The notes under the pieces: generated by a model
Seen by the model: the letters and a program-made list of their open reading frames with translations, nothing else
Database searches by the model: none
Told to the model about the DNA's origin: nothing
Made by a program: the position numbers and the translations under genes
Shown: positions 8,413-16,808 of the stretch, piece by piece
Layout: every line of letters begins with the position of its first letter
Position numbering within the stretch: the stretch's first letter is position 1
DNA from: Pelagibius sp037652055
GTDB taxonomy: Bacteria; Pseudomonadota; Alphaproteobacteria; Kiloniellales; Kiloniellaceae
Assembly (NCBI RefSeq): GCF_037652055.1
Contig: NZ_JBBKAH010000008.1
Coordinates: forward strand, 62,001-126,000
Reading direction: 5' to 3'
Length of the DNA: 64,000 bases

Positions 8413-8573
8413 CGAAGCCTCCTTAAGCCCGGATCCGCCGGGCAGGGCTGTGAGGTGAGGGCGCCGCCGCAATGCGTCAAGGGCGCGGGCGGCGCAAGCG
8501 GCCTTGCTCCCCTCTTTGTGATCGCTCTTTCCGTCCGCCTGTTCCGGCTCAGGCGGCGCGCCGCTCCTCTGCC

Positions 8574-9047
8574 TTAAACGCCCACCGTCTCCAGCGGCAG
8601 CGAGTTGGTGTACTTCACCTGCTTGAGCGCGAAGGACGATTCGATGGAGGCGACGTTCTCCACCCGGGTCAGCTTGGTTTTCAGGAAGCGCTCGTAGGCG
8701 GCGAGGTCGCGAGTCGCCACGCGCAGCAGGTAGTCGCGCGTCCCGGTCATCAAGTAGCACTCCAGCACTTCCGGGTACTTGCGCACCTCGGCCTCGAAGC
8801 TGTCGAGGTCGTCCTCCTGCTGGCGCTCCAGCTTGATGGAGATGAAGACCGAGACCGGCAGGCCGACCGCCTTCTGGTCCAGCAGCGCCACGTAGCGGGT
8901 GATCATGCCGGCATCCTCCAGCATGCGCACGCGGCGCAGGCAGGGGGAGGGCGAGAGGCCGACCCGCTCGGCCAGTTCCACGTTGGACAGGCGGCCATTG
9001 TCCTGCAGGGCGCCCAGGATCTTGCGGTCGATGACGTCGAGTTTCAT
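8574..9047 (-). CDS. Lrp/AsnC family transcriptional regulator
   Basis: A 157-residue regulator. The N-terminal helix-turn-helix spans about residues 5-55 (ILGALQDNGRLSNVELAERV, then LSPSPCLRRV) and is followed by the RAM ligand-binding domain with the conserved VLECYLMTGTRDYLLRV segment around residues 94-110. Such proteins bind DNA as dimers or octamers and respond to amino acids. It is divergently transcribed from the large thiamine-diphosphate enzyme at 9191, and the 143-base region between them contains an array of TGCCA half-sites, so it likely controls that gene and itself. Confidence 0.92.
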   Translation of the reverse strand: MKLDVIDRKILGALQDNGRLSNVELAERVGLSPSPCLRRVRMLEDAGMITRYVALLDQKAVGLPVSVFISIKLERQQEDDLDSFEAEVRKYPEVLECYLMTGTRDYLLRVATRDLAAYERFLKTKLTRVENVASIESSFALKQVKYTNSLPLETVGV

Positions 9048-9060
9048 GATTGGTGCAATA

Positions 9061-9136
9061 TGCCAGAATTACCGATGCCAGCAGTGTAATCTGCCAAGAA
9101 TGCCAAGAAAAGTGGCGAGATTGGCAGGTCATGCCA
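9061..9136. promoter_or_regulatory. Array of TGCCA/TGGCA half-sites between lrp-type gene and TPP enzyme gene
   Basis: The pentamer TGCCA occurs at 9061, 9076, 9092, 9101 and 9132, and its complement TGGCA at 9122, with a one-mismatch TGGCG at 9113: seven in 76 bases. The density is far above chance and the region is shared by two divergent genes, which fits cooperative Lrp-octamer wrapping. This is a sequence-based proposal. Confidence 0.6.
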
Positions 9137-9190
9137 GCCCGTTTTCGCGTAATCTCAAGGACAGCCGCCACCCGAGCACGAGAGAAGATT

Positions 9191-11596
9191 ATGGCGAAGC
9201 GCGTTGCCTCTGATCGCACCGATCTGAAGATGCTGGAGGCGCTGGAGAAGAAGGTTCTCTGGCTGTCCTCGTGGATGATCCACAACGCCAACCACCTGCG
9301 CCCCAAGGGCGCGATCAAGGTCGGTGGCCACCAGGCCTCCAGCGCCTCGCTGGCGACCCTGATGACGGCGCTGTACTTCGATGTGCTGCGCCCGGCCGAC
9401 CGCGTCGCGGTGAAGCCGCACGCGAGCCCCGTGTTCCACGCCATCCAGTATCTGCTGGGCAACCAGAGCCGCGACAAGCTGGAGAACTTCCGTGGCTTCG
9501 GCGGCGCGCAGTCCTATCCCTCGCGCACCAAGGACGCCGACGACGTCGACTTTTCGACCGGTTCGGTCGGTCTCGGTGTCGCGATCACGTCGTTCGCCTC
9601 CATGGTGCAGGACTACGTCCGCGAGAAAGGCTGGTCCAAGAACAGGACCGAGGGGCGTATGATCGCGCTGGTCGGCGACGCGGAGCTGGACGAAGGCAAC
9701 ATCTACGAGGCCCTCATGGAGGGCTGGAAGCACGACCTGCGCAACACCTGGTGGATCATCGACTACAACCGCCAGAGCCTCGACGCGGTGGCGACCAAGA
9801 ACCTCTACGGCCAGTTCGACAAGCTGTTCCGCTCCATGGGCTGGGATGTCATCACCATCAAGTACGGCCACCTGCTGCAGGCCGCCTTCAAGGAGCCCGG
9901 CGGCGAAGCGCTGCGCGACTGGATCGACAGCTGCCCGAACCAGCTCTATTCGGCGCTGACCTTTCAGGGCGGCGCAGCCTGGCGCAAGCGTCTTCTGGAC
10001 GACCTCGGCGATCAAGGGCAGGTCACAAAGCTCATCGAGAGCCGCGGCGACGACGACCTGGCGCGCCTGATGACCAATCTCGGCGGCCACGACCTGCAGG
10101 CCGTGCTCGACGCCTTCCATTCCGTCGACCACGACCGCCCGGTCTGCTTCATCGCCTACACGGTGAAGGGCTACGGCCTGCCGCTGGCGGGGCACAAGGA
10201 CAACCACGCCGGCCTGATGACGCCGGAGCAGATGGAAGGCTTCCGCGCCAGCCTCGGCGTGCGCGAGGGCCACGAGTGGGAGCCCTTCGAGGCGACGCAG
10301 CCGCGAAAGCAGGACATCGAGGCCTTCCTGAAGAAGGTGCCGTTCAACGCCGAGGGACGCCGCCGCTACGAAGCCGCGCGCGTCGCGGTGCCGGCCGCCC
10401 TGCCGGTGCCGGCGGGCGAGGTCATGTCGACCCAGGAGGGCTTCGGCAAGATCCTCAACGACATCGCCCGCGAGGACTCGGCGCTGGCCCAGCGCATCGT
10501 CACCACCTCGCCGGACGTCACCGTCTCCACCAACCTCGGCCCCTGGGTGAACCGCCGCGGCCTGTTCTCGCACACGCCGACCGCCGACACCTTCCGCGAC
10601 GAGCGGGTGCCCTCGGCGCAGAAGTGGACCATGTCGCCGCAAGGCCAGCACCTTGAGCTCGGCATCGCCGAGATGAACCTCTTCCTGCTGCTGGGCGCCC
10701 TCGGCCTGTCGCATTCGCTGTTCGGCGAGCGCCTGCTGCCCATCGGCACGCTGTACGATCCCTTCATCATGCGCGGCCTGGATGCGCTGAACTACGCCTG
10801 CTACCAGGACGCCCGCTTCATCCTGGTGGCGACGCCCTCGGGCGTGACGCTGGCGCCCGAGGGCGGCGCCCACCAGTCGGTGTCGACGCCGCTCATCGGC
10901 CTGGCGCAGGACGGCCTCGCCTGCTTCGAGCCCGCCTTCGTCGACGAGCTTTCCACCATCCTGGCGTGGTCCTTCGACTACCTGCAGCGCGACGGCGAAG
11001 GCGAGCCATCGGGGCCCTGGCTGCGCGACGAGAAGGGCGGCTCGGTCTACCTGCGCCTCTCGACGCGGCCGCTGGAGCAGCCCAAGCGTGAGATCGGCGG
11101 CGCGCTCGCCGCCGACATCATCAACGGCGCCTACTGGCTGCGGGCGCCGGGGCCGAACTGCGAGGTGGTGATCGCCTACCAGGGTACGGTGGCGGAGGAA
11201 GCCATCGCCGCCGCCGGCCTGATCGCCGAGGACCGCCGCGACGTCGGCGTGCTGGCGGTGACCTCCGCCGACCGCCTGAACGCCGGCTGGCACGCCGCCG
11301 AACGCGCACGGCAGCAGGGTGACAGAAATGCGCGCTCACACATCGAGACCCTGCTGGCGCCGATCGGGCGGGACGCGGGCCTCGTCACCGTGCTGGACGG
11401 CCACCCGACCACGCTCTCCTGGCTGGGCGGCGTGCGCGGCCACCGGGTGCAGGCGCTGGGCGTCGAGCACTTTGGCCAGACCGGCACCATCGAGGAACTC
11501 TACGCCCACCACCGCATCGACACGGCGGCCATCGTGGCGGCGGCCAACGCCGCCTCGGCGGGGCGCCCGATCCGCTATCTCAGGGCGGTGCCGTAA
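9191..11596 (+). CDS. Transketolase-like / homodimeric 2-oxoacid dehydrogenase E1-like enzyme
   Basis: An 801-residue thiamine-diphosphate enzyme. The first third carries the cofactor motif beginning GDAELDEGN (about residue 161) and ending near IIDYNRQS, of the type seen in AceE-like homodimeric E1 proteins and transketolases. The middle pyrimidine-binding domain includes GIAEMNLFLLLGALGLSHSL near 495, with the catalytic Glu, and the C-terminal domain follows. It is about 90 residues shorter than AceE and has no lipoyl-enzyme partners nearby. ATG 9191 is chosen over upstream frames that run into the promoter. Divergent from an Lrp regulator, it probably acts on a keto acid or amino-acid-derived substrate; the substrate is unknown. 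Confidence 0.8.
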   Translation: MAKRVASDRTDLKMLEALEKKVLWLSSWMIHNANHLRPKGAIKVGGHQASSASLATLMTALYFDVLRPADRVAVKPHASPVFHAIQYLLGNQSRDKLENFRGFGGAQSYPSRTKDADDVDFSTGSVGLGVAITSFASMVQDYVREKGWSKNRTEGRMIALVGDAELDEGNIYEALMEGWKHDLRNTWWIIDYNRQSLDAVATKNLYGQFDKLFRSMGWDVITIKYGHLLQAAFKEPGGEALRDWIDSCPNQLYSALTFQGGAAWRKRLLDDLGDQGQVTKLIESRGDDDLARLMTNLGGHDLQAVLDAFHSVDHDRPVCFIAYTVKGYGLPLAGHKDNHAGLMTPEQMEGFRASLGVREGHEWEPFEATQPRKQDIEAFLKKVPFNAEGRRRYEAARVAVPAALPVPAGEVMSTQEGFGKILNDIAREDSALAQRIVTTSPDVTVSTNLGPWVNRRGLFSHTPTADTFRDERVPSAQKWTMSPQGQHLELGIAEMNLFLLLGALGLSHSLFGERLLPIGTLYDPFIMRGLDALNYACYQDARFILVATPSGVTLAPEGGAHQSVSTPLIGLAQDGLACFEPAFVDELSTILAWSFDYLQRDGEGEPSGPWLRDEKGGSVYLRLSTRPLEQPKREIGGALAADIINGAYWLRAPGPNCEVVIAYQGTVAEEAIAAAGLIAEDRRDVGVLAVTSADRLNAGWHAAERARQQGDRNARSHIETLLAPIGRDAGLVTVLDGHPTTLSWLGGVRGHRVQALGVEHFGQTGTIEELYAHHRIDTAAIVAAANAASAGRPIRYLRAVP

Positions 11597-11607
11597 TCTT
11601 CTGCGCT

Positions 11608-11633
11608 GTCGTCGCGGGGCCTGACCCCGGGAC
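11608..11633. repeat. REP-like palindrome between convergent genes
   Basis: GTCGTCGCGGGGC followed by TGACCCCGGGAC: a degenerate copy of the GTCGTCCCGG palindrome family seen at 3388 and 6961. It lies between two convergent genes, where it could help end transcription from either side. Confidence 0.55.
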
Positions 11634-11661
11634 CAATTGGCAATTCGCGCCCGGCGCCCTC

Positions 11662-12636
11662 TCAGCGCGGCTGCAGGGTGCGGGCCAGGCGCAGGAACTC
11701 GGGACGATAGGTGTCCCTGGTCGCGGCCGGCGTCAATCCAACCATGCGGTAGTACTTGCCCTCCGCATCGACCAGGATTGCCTGAAAAACATAAAGGGTA
11801 GCCGCAGTCTCTTTGTCTTTCGCCTGGCCCTCGAGAATGTACCCGGCCAGTTGGTTGGCCTCGAAGGTGCCTTCCTCGACTATTTCAGGTTCCTCCACGC
11901 TGGCAATGTCGTAAAAGGCCGCGCGAGAGTAGTCGATTGTTTTCGCCAGCGGCTCCGCACCAAGCGAACCGGCCACGACCCACAGCGGCTGCGGTGTCGC
12001 CGCGGATGGCGCTGCTGCGTAGAGGGCCGCGCTGCCGCCCAAGGTCTGCTGGAACGGCAGCAGTTCGCCTTCCTCGATGGTGAAAGGCAGGATCGCCAGC
12101 GGGTCGGCCGTCGCCGTATTGCTGTAGGCGAGAGTTGCCAATGCCTCGTCAAGATCGGTGTTGCTGTAGGCGCCGGCGTGGAGCGCTGCCTCGGGAACGG
12201 TCACCACCACCATGCCGGTTTCCTTCGGCAACCTGACGACCAGGAGCCACTTCTGATACTGCTGACCCATGGCCTGTTGCGTGGCGCGGAAACACACGCT
12301 CTCGAAGGCGGGTCTCGCCGCCTCGCAAGTGCCGGTCAGGGTCATACCTTGCTTGGCAAGCGCTTGCTCGGTCATGCCGGTGCTCACCTCGTCGTAGGCG
12401 ACGGGCGGCATGGCTACCATCATAATCGACGCGCCGTTCTCCGGGTTCATGAACCCGGTGAAATCGCCGCTGAGCGTCATGCCTGCGGGGGGCACGAGGC
12501 CGACCGAACTGCCGGGAGGGAAGACGGCGTCTTCGGCGTGCAGCGGCGCGGCAGGCAGCAGGCAGACCAGCAGGCCCCACGCAGTCACCCGCAAAGCGCG
12601 GTCGACCCTTCTTCTGGACGTGGCCTCTGTCTTCAT
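11662..12636 (-). CDS. Hypothetical exported protein
   Basis: A 324-residue protein with a typical Sec signal: basic MKTEATSRRRVDRALRV, a hydrophobic core to about residue 30 and a likely cut after PLHA (residue 34). The mature part is mixed alpha/beta without recognised motifs; two Cys (in TCEAARPAF and ESVCFRA, about 12 residues apart) may form a disulfide. It is likely periplasmic. No operon partners: it converges on the TPP enzyme and diverges from the Rieske oxygenase. Confidence 0.72.
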   Translation of the reverse strand: MKTEATSRRRVDRALRVTAWGLLVCLLPAAPLHAEDAVFPPGSSVGLVPPAGMTLSGDFTGFMNPENGASIMMVAMPPVAYDEVSTGMTEQALAKQGMTLTGTCEAARPAFESVCFRATQQAMGQQYQKWLLVVRLPKETGMVVVTVPEAALHAGAYSNTDLDEALATLAYSNTATADPLAILPFTIEEGELLPFQQTLGGSAALYAAAPSAATPQPLWVVAGSLGAEPLAKTIDYSRAAFYDIASVEEPEIVEEGTFEANQLAGYILEGQAKDKETAATLYVFQAILVDAEGKYYRMVGLTPAATRDTYRPEFLRLARTLQPR

Positions 12637-12863
12637 CTCCTCGGTCCTCCCCGCAGGTTCTGCTCGGCAGCTCGTGTTGAGGTTTTATCTATCACGGGTT
12701 GTGTGACCGGAGAAGAAAATGGTTGGGGCAGGCAATTTGCGGGTGCCGGTTCCCGCCGTTTTTTTCCTGTCGCTCCTAAGCCATCCCTGTCGCGGATGCT
12801 GTCGCGGGCTTGCCCCGGCGGGTGGACATTTTCCTCCTGATCCGTCGCGATGGGAGGCCGTTC

Positions 12864-14036
12864 GTGAGCACCTGGTTACCGCGGGAAATCGAGGCCAAGC
12901 GCGGCGCGCTGCAGAACGTCCTGCGCCCCATCGCCGAGGCCGGCGGCCTGCCCAACGAGACCTATACTTCCGAGAGCTTCGCCGTCGCCGAGCGCGACGC
13001 GGTGCTGGCCAGGACCTGGACCTGCATCGGCGTCGGGGCCTGGGTGCCGCAGCCCGGCGACCTGAAGCCGCTGCGCCTGCAGGGCCTGCCGCTGCTGCTG
13101 CTGCGCGACCGCGACGGCGCTGTGAAGGTCTTCCACAACGTCTGCAGCCACCGCGGCCTCGAACTGGTGACCGCGCCCTGCCGGTCCAAGGGCCTGATCC
13201 GCTGCCCCTACCATTCCTGGAGCTACGCGCTGGACGGCGCCCTAAAGGCGACCCCTTTCATCGGCGGGCCGGGCAGCAACACCTGTGAGGGTTTCGACAA
13301 GGCCAAGCATGGCCTGAAGCCGGTGCGCAGCGCCGTCTGGGCCGATGCCGTGTTCGTCGATCTCTCCGGCGAGGCGCCGGCCTTCGAGGACTTCATGGCG
13401 CCGGTCACCCAGCGCTGGGGCGACTTCGACTTCGCGCGTCTCGTCCACGGCGGGCCGGACTCTTCGTTCTCCATCGAGGTCGGCTGCAACTGGAAGCTGG
13501 CGGTGGAGAACTACTGCGAGGCCTATCATCTGCCTTGGGTGCATCCGGCGCTGAACAGCTATTCGCGGTTGGAAGACCACTACAACATCGCCATGGCGGA
13601 CTGCGCGGCGGGGCAGGGCAGCACCGCCTACCGTCCGTCGCTGAGCCCCGACGGGCGCGCCTTTCCCAAGCATCCGGGCCTGCCCGCCAAGTGGGACGGC
13701 GCCGCGGAGTACCTGGCGCTGTTCCCCAACGTGCTGTTCGGCGTGCACTCCGACCACTTCTACACGGTGGTCCTGGAGCCGCTCGGGCCCGCCGCGACCC
13801 GCGAGCACTTCGAGATCTACTACTTCGACGACGCGGCGCTCGGCGACGGCTACGCCGACCTGCGCGCCACCAACGCGCGCCAGTGGCGCACGGTCTTCGA
13901 GGAGGACCTCGGCGTCGTGCAGGGCATGCAGGCGGGACGCGCCTCGACGGCCTTCACGGGGGGCGTGTTCTCGCCGGTGATGGATGGCCCGACCCACTGC
14001 TTCCACCAGTGGATGGCGAAAGCGCTGCTCGGCTAG
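12864..14036 (+). CDS. Rieske-type aromatic ring-hydroxylating dioxygenase, alpha subunit
   Basis: A 390-residue Rieske non-heme iron oxygenase large subunit. The [2Fe-2S] ligands are Cys94-x-His96 (NVCSHRG) and Cys114-x2-His117 (RCPYHSW). The mononuclear iron site is ENYCEAYHLPWVH, with His222 and His227, plus a later Asp. GTG 12864 is chosen because GGGAGG lies six bases upstream; an earlier TTG lacks one. No reductase, ferredoxin or small subunit gene is adjacent, so it may be a single-component type of oxygenase such as the carnitine/betaine-acting group. The substrate is unknown. Confidence 0.85.
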   Translation: MSTWLPREIEAKRGALQNVLRPIAEAGGLPNETYTSESFAVAERDAVLARTWTCIGVGAWVPQPGDLKPLRLQGLPLLLLRDRDGAVKVFHNVCSHRGLELVTAPCRSKGLIRCPYHSWSYALDGALKATPFIGGPGSNTCEGFDKAKHGLKPVRSAVWADAVFVDLSGEAPAFEDFMAPVTQRWGDFDFARLVHGGPDSSFSIEVGCNWKLAVENYCEAYHLPWVHPALNSYSRLEDHYNIAMADCAAGQGSTAYRPSLSPDGRAFPKHPGLPAKWDGAAEYLALFPNVLFGVHSDHFYTVVLEPLGPAATREHFEIYYFDDAALGDGYADLRATNARQWRTVFEEDLGVVQGMQAGRASTAFTGGVFSPVMDGPTHCFHQWMAKALLG

Positions 14037-14048
14037 GAGCCTGTGGCC

Positions 14049-14148
14049 CATCCTTCGAGACGGCGCTGTCGCGCCTCCTCAGGATGAGGATCTAGAAATG
14101 AGCCTCACCCTGAGGAGCGATCCGCAGGATCGCGTCTCGAAGGGCGAG
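14049..14148. repeat. Long imperfect hairpin repeat (CTTCGAGAC...CTCAGGATGAG family)
   Basis: About 100 bases forming a large inverted repeat. The left arm has CATCCTTCGAGACG and CTCCTCAGGATGAGG; the right arm has CCTCACCCTGAGGAG and CGCGTCTCGAAGG. Related copies are at 20491-20585, 30543-30580 and 58250-58343. It separates the Rieske gene from a convergent operon. Confidence 0.75.
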
Positions 14149-14159
14149 GCGGGCCACTG

Positions 14160-14378
14160 CTAACGGCTTGCGGCCGCCTTCTGCTGCCGTCTGAACTCCT
14201 GCACCGGCAGGCCGCCGATGCCCCAATCCGCCATGTCGACTTCGTCGATCACCACCACGGTGGTCGCCGGGTTCTTGTCGAGCACCTGGACCAGCAGGTC
14301 GGTAACGCCTTTGATGAGCGCGGCCTTCTGCGCCGCCGTCGCGCCCTCGCGGGTGATCTTCACGTTCACATAGGGCAT
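14160..14378 (-). CDS. 4-oxalocrotonate tautomerase family protein
   Basis: A 72-residue protein beginning MPYVNVKITREGAT. After Met removal Pro1 would be the catalytic base typical of the tautomerase superfamily; the length and later residues (DEVDMADWGIGG) also fit small tautomerases that convert 2-hydroxymuconate-like enols to ketones. It is the last gene of a three-gene operon (GST, NTF2-like, tautomerase), starting four bases after the previous stop. An aromatic-degradation role is inferred from this context and from the divergent hydratase gene. Confidence 0.85.
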   Translation of the reverse strand: MPYVNVKITREGATAAQKAALIKGVTDLLVQVLDKNPATTVVVIDEVDMADWGIGGLPVQEFRRQQKAAASR

Positions 14379-14382
14379 GGCT

Positions 14383-14778
14383 TCAGTCCCCTTCTTCGAG
14401 GTCGAAGTGAAAGACCTTGGCGATGATCTGCCAGCGGTCCTCCGTCTTGATGAGCGTGAGGAAGTCGGTGAAGACCTTCGGCGCGATGGCGCACTCCACC
14501 CGGGCGAAGGCGGTGATCGGGCCGGCGAACTCGATGGAGACGATGCGGTCGCGCCGCGCCTCGCCGCGGCCGGCAGGCGAGGGCCGGGCGTCGACGATGG
14601 GGAAGTAGTCCCCCATCGTCAGGTGTACCGGCCTGCCACCGTTCGCCGCCGCTTCGGTCGCCGTCACGTAGACGGCCAGAGGATGGAAGACCCGTCCCAG
14701 CCTTTCTGTGTCGCTGTGGTAGAGGCCGTCGAAGTAGATGCCGAGGGCCTCCACGACTTCGCCATATCGGGCGTCCAT
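14383..14778 (-). CDS. NTF2-like/lumazine-binding-type (SnoaL-like) protein
   Basis: A 131-residue cone-fold protein: MDARYGEVVEALGIYFDGLY matches the putative lumazine-binding (Lumazine_bd_2) NTF2-like group, and DRWQIIAKVFHFDLEEGD is the usual last strand. Many such proteins are isomerases, dehydratases or binding proteins. ATG 14778 lies ten bases after the GST stop; a TTG at 14799 would overlap the GST gene. The second gene of the GST operon. The specific reaction is unknown. Confidence 0.75.
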   Translation of the reverse strand: MDARYGEVVEALGIYFDGLYHSDTERLGRVFHPLAVYVTATEAAANGGRPVHLTMGDYFPIVDARPSPAGRGEARRDRIVSIEFAGPITAFARVECAIAPKVFTDFLTLIKTEDRWQIIAKVFHFDLEEGD

Positions 14779-14788
14779 GGCGTCCGGC

Positions 14789-15400
14789 TCAGGCCGCAAG
14801 GCCTTCGGCCTTGAGCGCCGCCTTGACGCTGTCGCGTGCGGCGACGCGCTGGTGATAGGCGGCGACGTGCGGCCAGGGCGCCAGGCTGATGCTGGTCGGG
14901 AAGGTCCAGTTGACGACGGTGAAGAGGTAGGCGTCGGCGACGCTGAAGGTATCGCCCAGCAGGTAGCTGCGCCCGTCGGCCAGCCACTTCTCCACCAGGT
15001 CGAGCCGCTGTGCGACCTTCTTCCTGGCAGCCGCCTTCATCTCGTCGCTGCTGCCCGGGGCGAACAGCGGACTGAACGACTTGTGCAGTTCGGTGGCGAT
15101 GAAGTTCAGGTGCTCCTGCAGGCGCACGCGCTCGCGGGTGCCGGCAGCCGGTGCCAGCGCGGCGGACGGATTGGCGTCGGCGATGAACTGCAGGATGGAG
15201 GCGTTCTCGGTCAGCAGGTCGCCGTCGTCCAGCGAGAGGGCCGGGACGTAGCCCTTGGGATTCACTGTCAGGAAGTCGACGCCGCTCTCCGTCTTCTTGC
15301 TGGCCTTGTCGAGGCGGTCCAGCTCGAACGTGGCGCCGACCTCGCGCAGCGCGATGTGGGGGGCAAGCGAGCAGGCGCCGGGCAGGTAGTAGAGCTTCAT
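14789..15400 (-). CDS. Glutathione S-transferase (beta-class-like)
   Basis: Cytosolic GST of 203 residues. The thioredoxin-like N-terminal domain starts MKLYYLPGACSLAPHIALRE, placing a Cys and Ser in the glutathione site as in bacterial beta-class enzymes. LLTENASILQFIAD (about residue 66) binds the glutathione gamma-glutamyl part, followed by the helical domain with the GDTFSVADAYLF motif near 152. The start at 15400 has GGAG about six bases before it; an alternative Met lies four codons upstream. It heads the operon ending in a tautomerase and diverges from an HxlR regulator. Confidence 0.88.
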   Translation of the reverse strand: MKLYYLPGACSLAPHIALREVGATFELDRLDKASKKTESGVDFLTVNPKGYVPALSLDDGDLLTENASILQFIADANPSAALAPAAGTRERVRLQEHLNFIATELHKSFSPLFAPGSSDEMKAAARKKVAQRLDLVEKWLADGRSYLLGDTFSVADAYLFTVVNWTFPTSISLAPWPHVAAYHQRVAARDSVKAALKAEGLAA

Positions 15401-15558
15401 CTCGGTCTCCATGATTTTTCAGGAACGGCCCCGCCGGCGGAGCGGCGGGAGGCGTTGCGAAGAACTAGACCATGCAGTTACTTTTGTATACCTACAGACC
15501 AAAGGTTATGGCATTATCGGGTTTCCGATCGGTAACCCTTGGCAAAGCTGGCAGTTCC
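15401..15558. promoter_or_regulatory. Divergent promoter region of GST and HxlR operons
   Basis: A 158-base, locally AT-rich region between divergent operons. Around 15484-15512 sits TGTATACCTACAGACC followed by AAAGGTTATGGC, in which ATACC and GGTTAT form an imperfect inverted repeat. A second GGTTA...TAACC pair spans about 15503-15538. These are candidate HxlR operators and promoter elements. No strong ribosome binding site precedes the HxlR start. Confidence 0.45.
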
Positions 15559-15963
15559 ATGGCCCTGAAGATCCGCAAGAACCTCAGCCCACCCCCGCCC
15601 AACGAGTGCCCCCTCAGCAAGTGCATGGAGGTGCTCGGCGGCGCCTGGGCCCCCAACATCATCTGGAATCTCAGCGGCGGACCGCGGCGCTTCAACGAGC
15701 TGCGCGTCGACATCCCCAAGGTTTCGGCCAAGGTGCTGACAACGCGCCTGCGCGACCTGGAGGCCAAGGGCGTCATCCACCGCGCGGTGAAGCCGACCTC
15801 GCCGCCCTCGGTCGAATATTCCCTGACCGATCTGGGCGAACAGCTGATCCCCGCCATCAACGCCATCGCCGACGTCGGTCACAAGCTGAAGACACGGGCC
15901 AAGGCGAAGCAGCGCCGTGCTCCCCAGAAGGCCACTCGCAAACAGGCGGTGGCGGCGGAATGA
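15559..15963 (+). CDS. HxlR family transcriptional regulator
   Basis: A 134-residue winged-helix regulator. The HxlR signature is clear: Cys-containing ECPLSKCMEVLGGAW at residues 14-28, then RRFNELRVDIPKVSAKVLTT and LRDLEAKGVI for the recognition helix and wing. Members often sense aldehydes or electrophiles through the N-terminal cysteine. ATG 15559 fits family starts; upstream in-frame codons fall in promoter sequence. It overlaps the following hydratase gene by four bases (ATGA), so the two are cotranscribed, and it is divergent from the GST operon, which it likely also controls. Confidence 0.88.
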   Translation: MALKIRKNLSPPPPNECPLSKCMEVLGGAWAPNIIWNLSGGPRRFNELRVDIPKVSAKVLTTRLRDLEAKGVIHRAVKPTSPPSVEYSLTDLGEQLIPAINAIADVGHKLKTRAKAKQRRAPQKATRKQAVAAE

Positions 15964-16781
15964 CTCAGACCGGCCGTTTGCAGGCCATCGCCGACCGGCT
16001 CATTGGCGCCTACGACGCGGCGGCCTTCGTCGAGCCGATCACCGCGTCGCTGCCGGACTTCTCGGTCGACGACGCTTACGCCGTGCTGGCGGAGATCGAG
16101 GCGCGGCGAGAGGCCCAGGGCTGGCGGCCGGTGGGGCGCAAGATCGGATTCACCAACCGGACGATCTGGGACCGCTACGGTGTCTGGCAGCCGATGTGGG
16201 CGCATGTCTGGGCGCACACGGTGCAGGTCGCCGAGTACGGGCAGGCGCGCCTGCCGCTCGGCGGCTTCGTGCAGCCGCGCCTGGAGCCCGAGGTGGTGTT
16301 CAAGCTGAAGGCGCCGCTGGGGCCGACGGAGGACCCTTTGGAGGTGCTTGCCGCCGTCGAATGGATGGCGCCGGGCTTCGAGATCGTGCAGAGCCACTTT
16401 CCCGGCTGGACGTTCCGGGCGCCGGACTGCACCGCCGCCTTCGGGCTGCACGGCGCGCTGATCGTCGGCACGCCTGTGGATGTGACCGACGCCAATCGCG
16501 CCGACCTGGCTGCACGGCTGCCGGTGTTCGCTGCCACGCTGTCGCGCGGCGGCTCCGTGGTCGATCGGGGTATCGGCGCCAACGTGCTGGACAGCCCGGC
16601 GCTGGCGCTGGCGACCCTGGCCCGCGTGCTGGGCGGCCAGCCGCAGTTTCCGCCGCTCGCCGCCGGCGAGATCGTCACCACCGGCACCCTCACCGATGCC
16701 TGGCCGGTGGCGCCGGGTGAGACCTGGACGTCGGACTACGGCGACCTCGGGATCGCGGGGCTGACGGTCCGCTTCGACTGA
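15960..16781 (+). CDS. 2-keto-4-pentenoate hydratase-like protein (MhpD/HpaH family)
   Basis: A 273-residue FAH-superfamily hydratase/decarboxylase. Family landmarks include GRKIGFTNRTIWDRYGV (about 53-69), the acidic metal ligands in QPRLEPEVVF (Glu around 105-107), and EIVTTGTLTDAWPVAPGE near the C-terminus. Such enzymes hydrate or decarboxylate 2-oxo-4-enoates in meta-cleavage pathways using Mg2+ or Mn2+. The start overlaps the HxlR stop as ATGA. With a tautomerase and GST in the divergent operon, it suggests a small catabolic or detoxification unit for an unsaturated keto acid. Confidence 0.82.
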   Translation: MTQTGRLQAIADRLIGAYDAAAFVEPITASLPDFSVDDAYAVLAEIEARREAQGWRPVGRKIGFTNRTIWDRYGVWQPMWAHVWAHTVQVAEYGQARLPLGGFVQPRLEPEVVFKLKAPLGPTEDPLEVLAAVEWMAPGFEIVQSHFPGWTFRAPDCTAAFGLHGALIVGTPVDVTDANRADLAARLPVFAATLSRGGSVVDRGIGANVLDSPALALATLARVLGGQPQFPPLAAGEIVTTGTLTDAWPVAPGETWTSDYGDLGIAGLTVRFD

Positions 16782-16808
16782 AGGCGCCGCGGCTTCCCGT
16801 CGATGGTC

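Noticed and set aside
9155..11293. Minus-strand open frame inside the transketolase-like gene
   Set aside because: Antisense shadow; the opposite strand carries conserved thiamine-diphosphate motifs.
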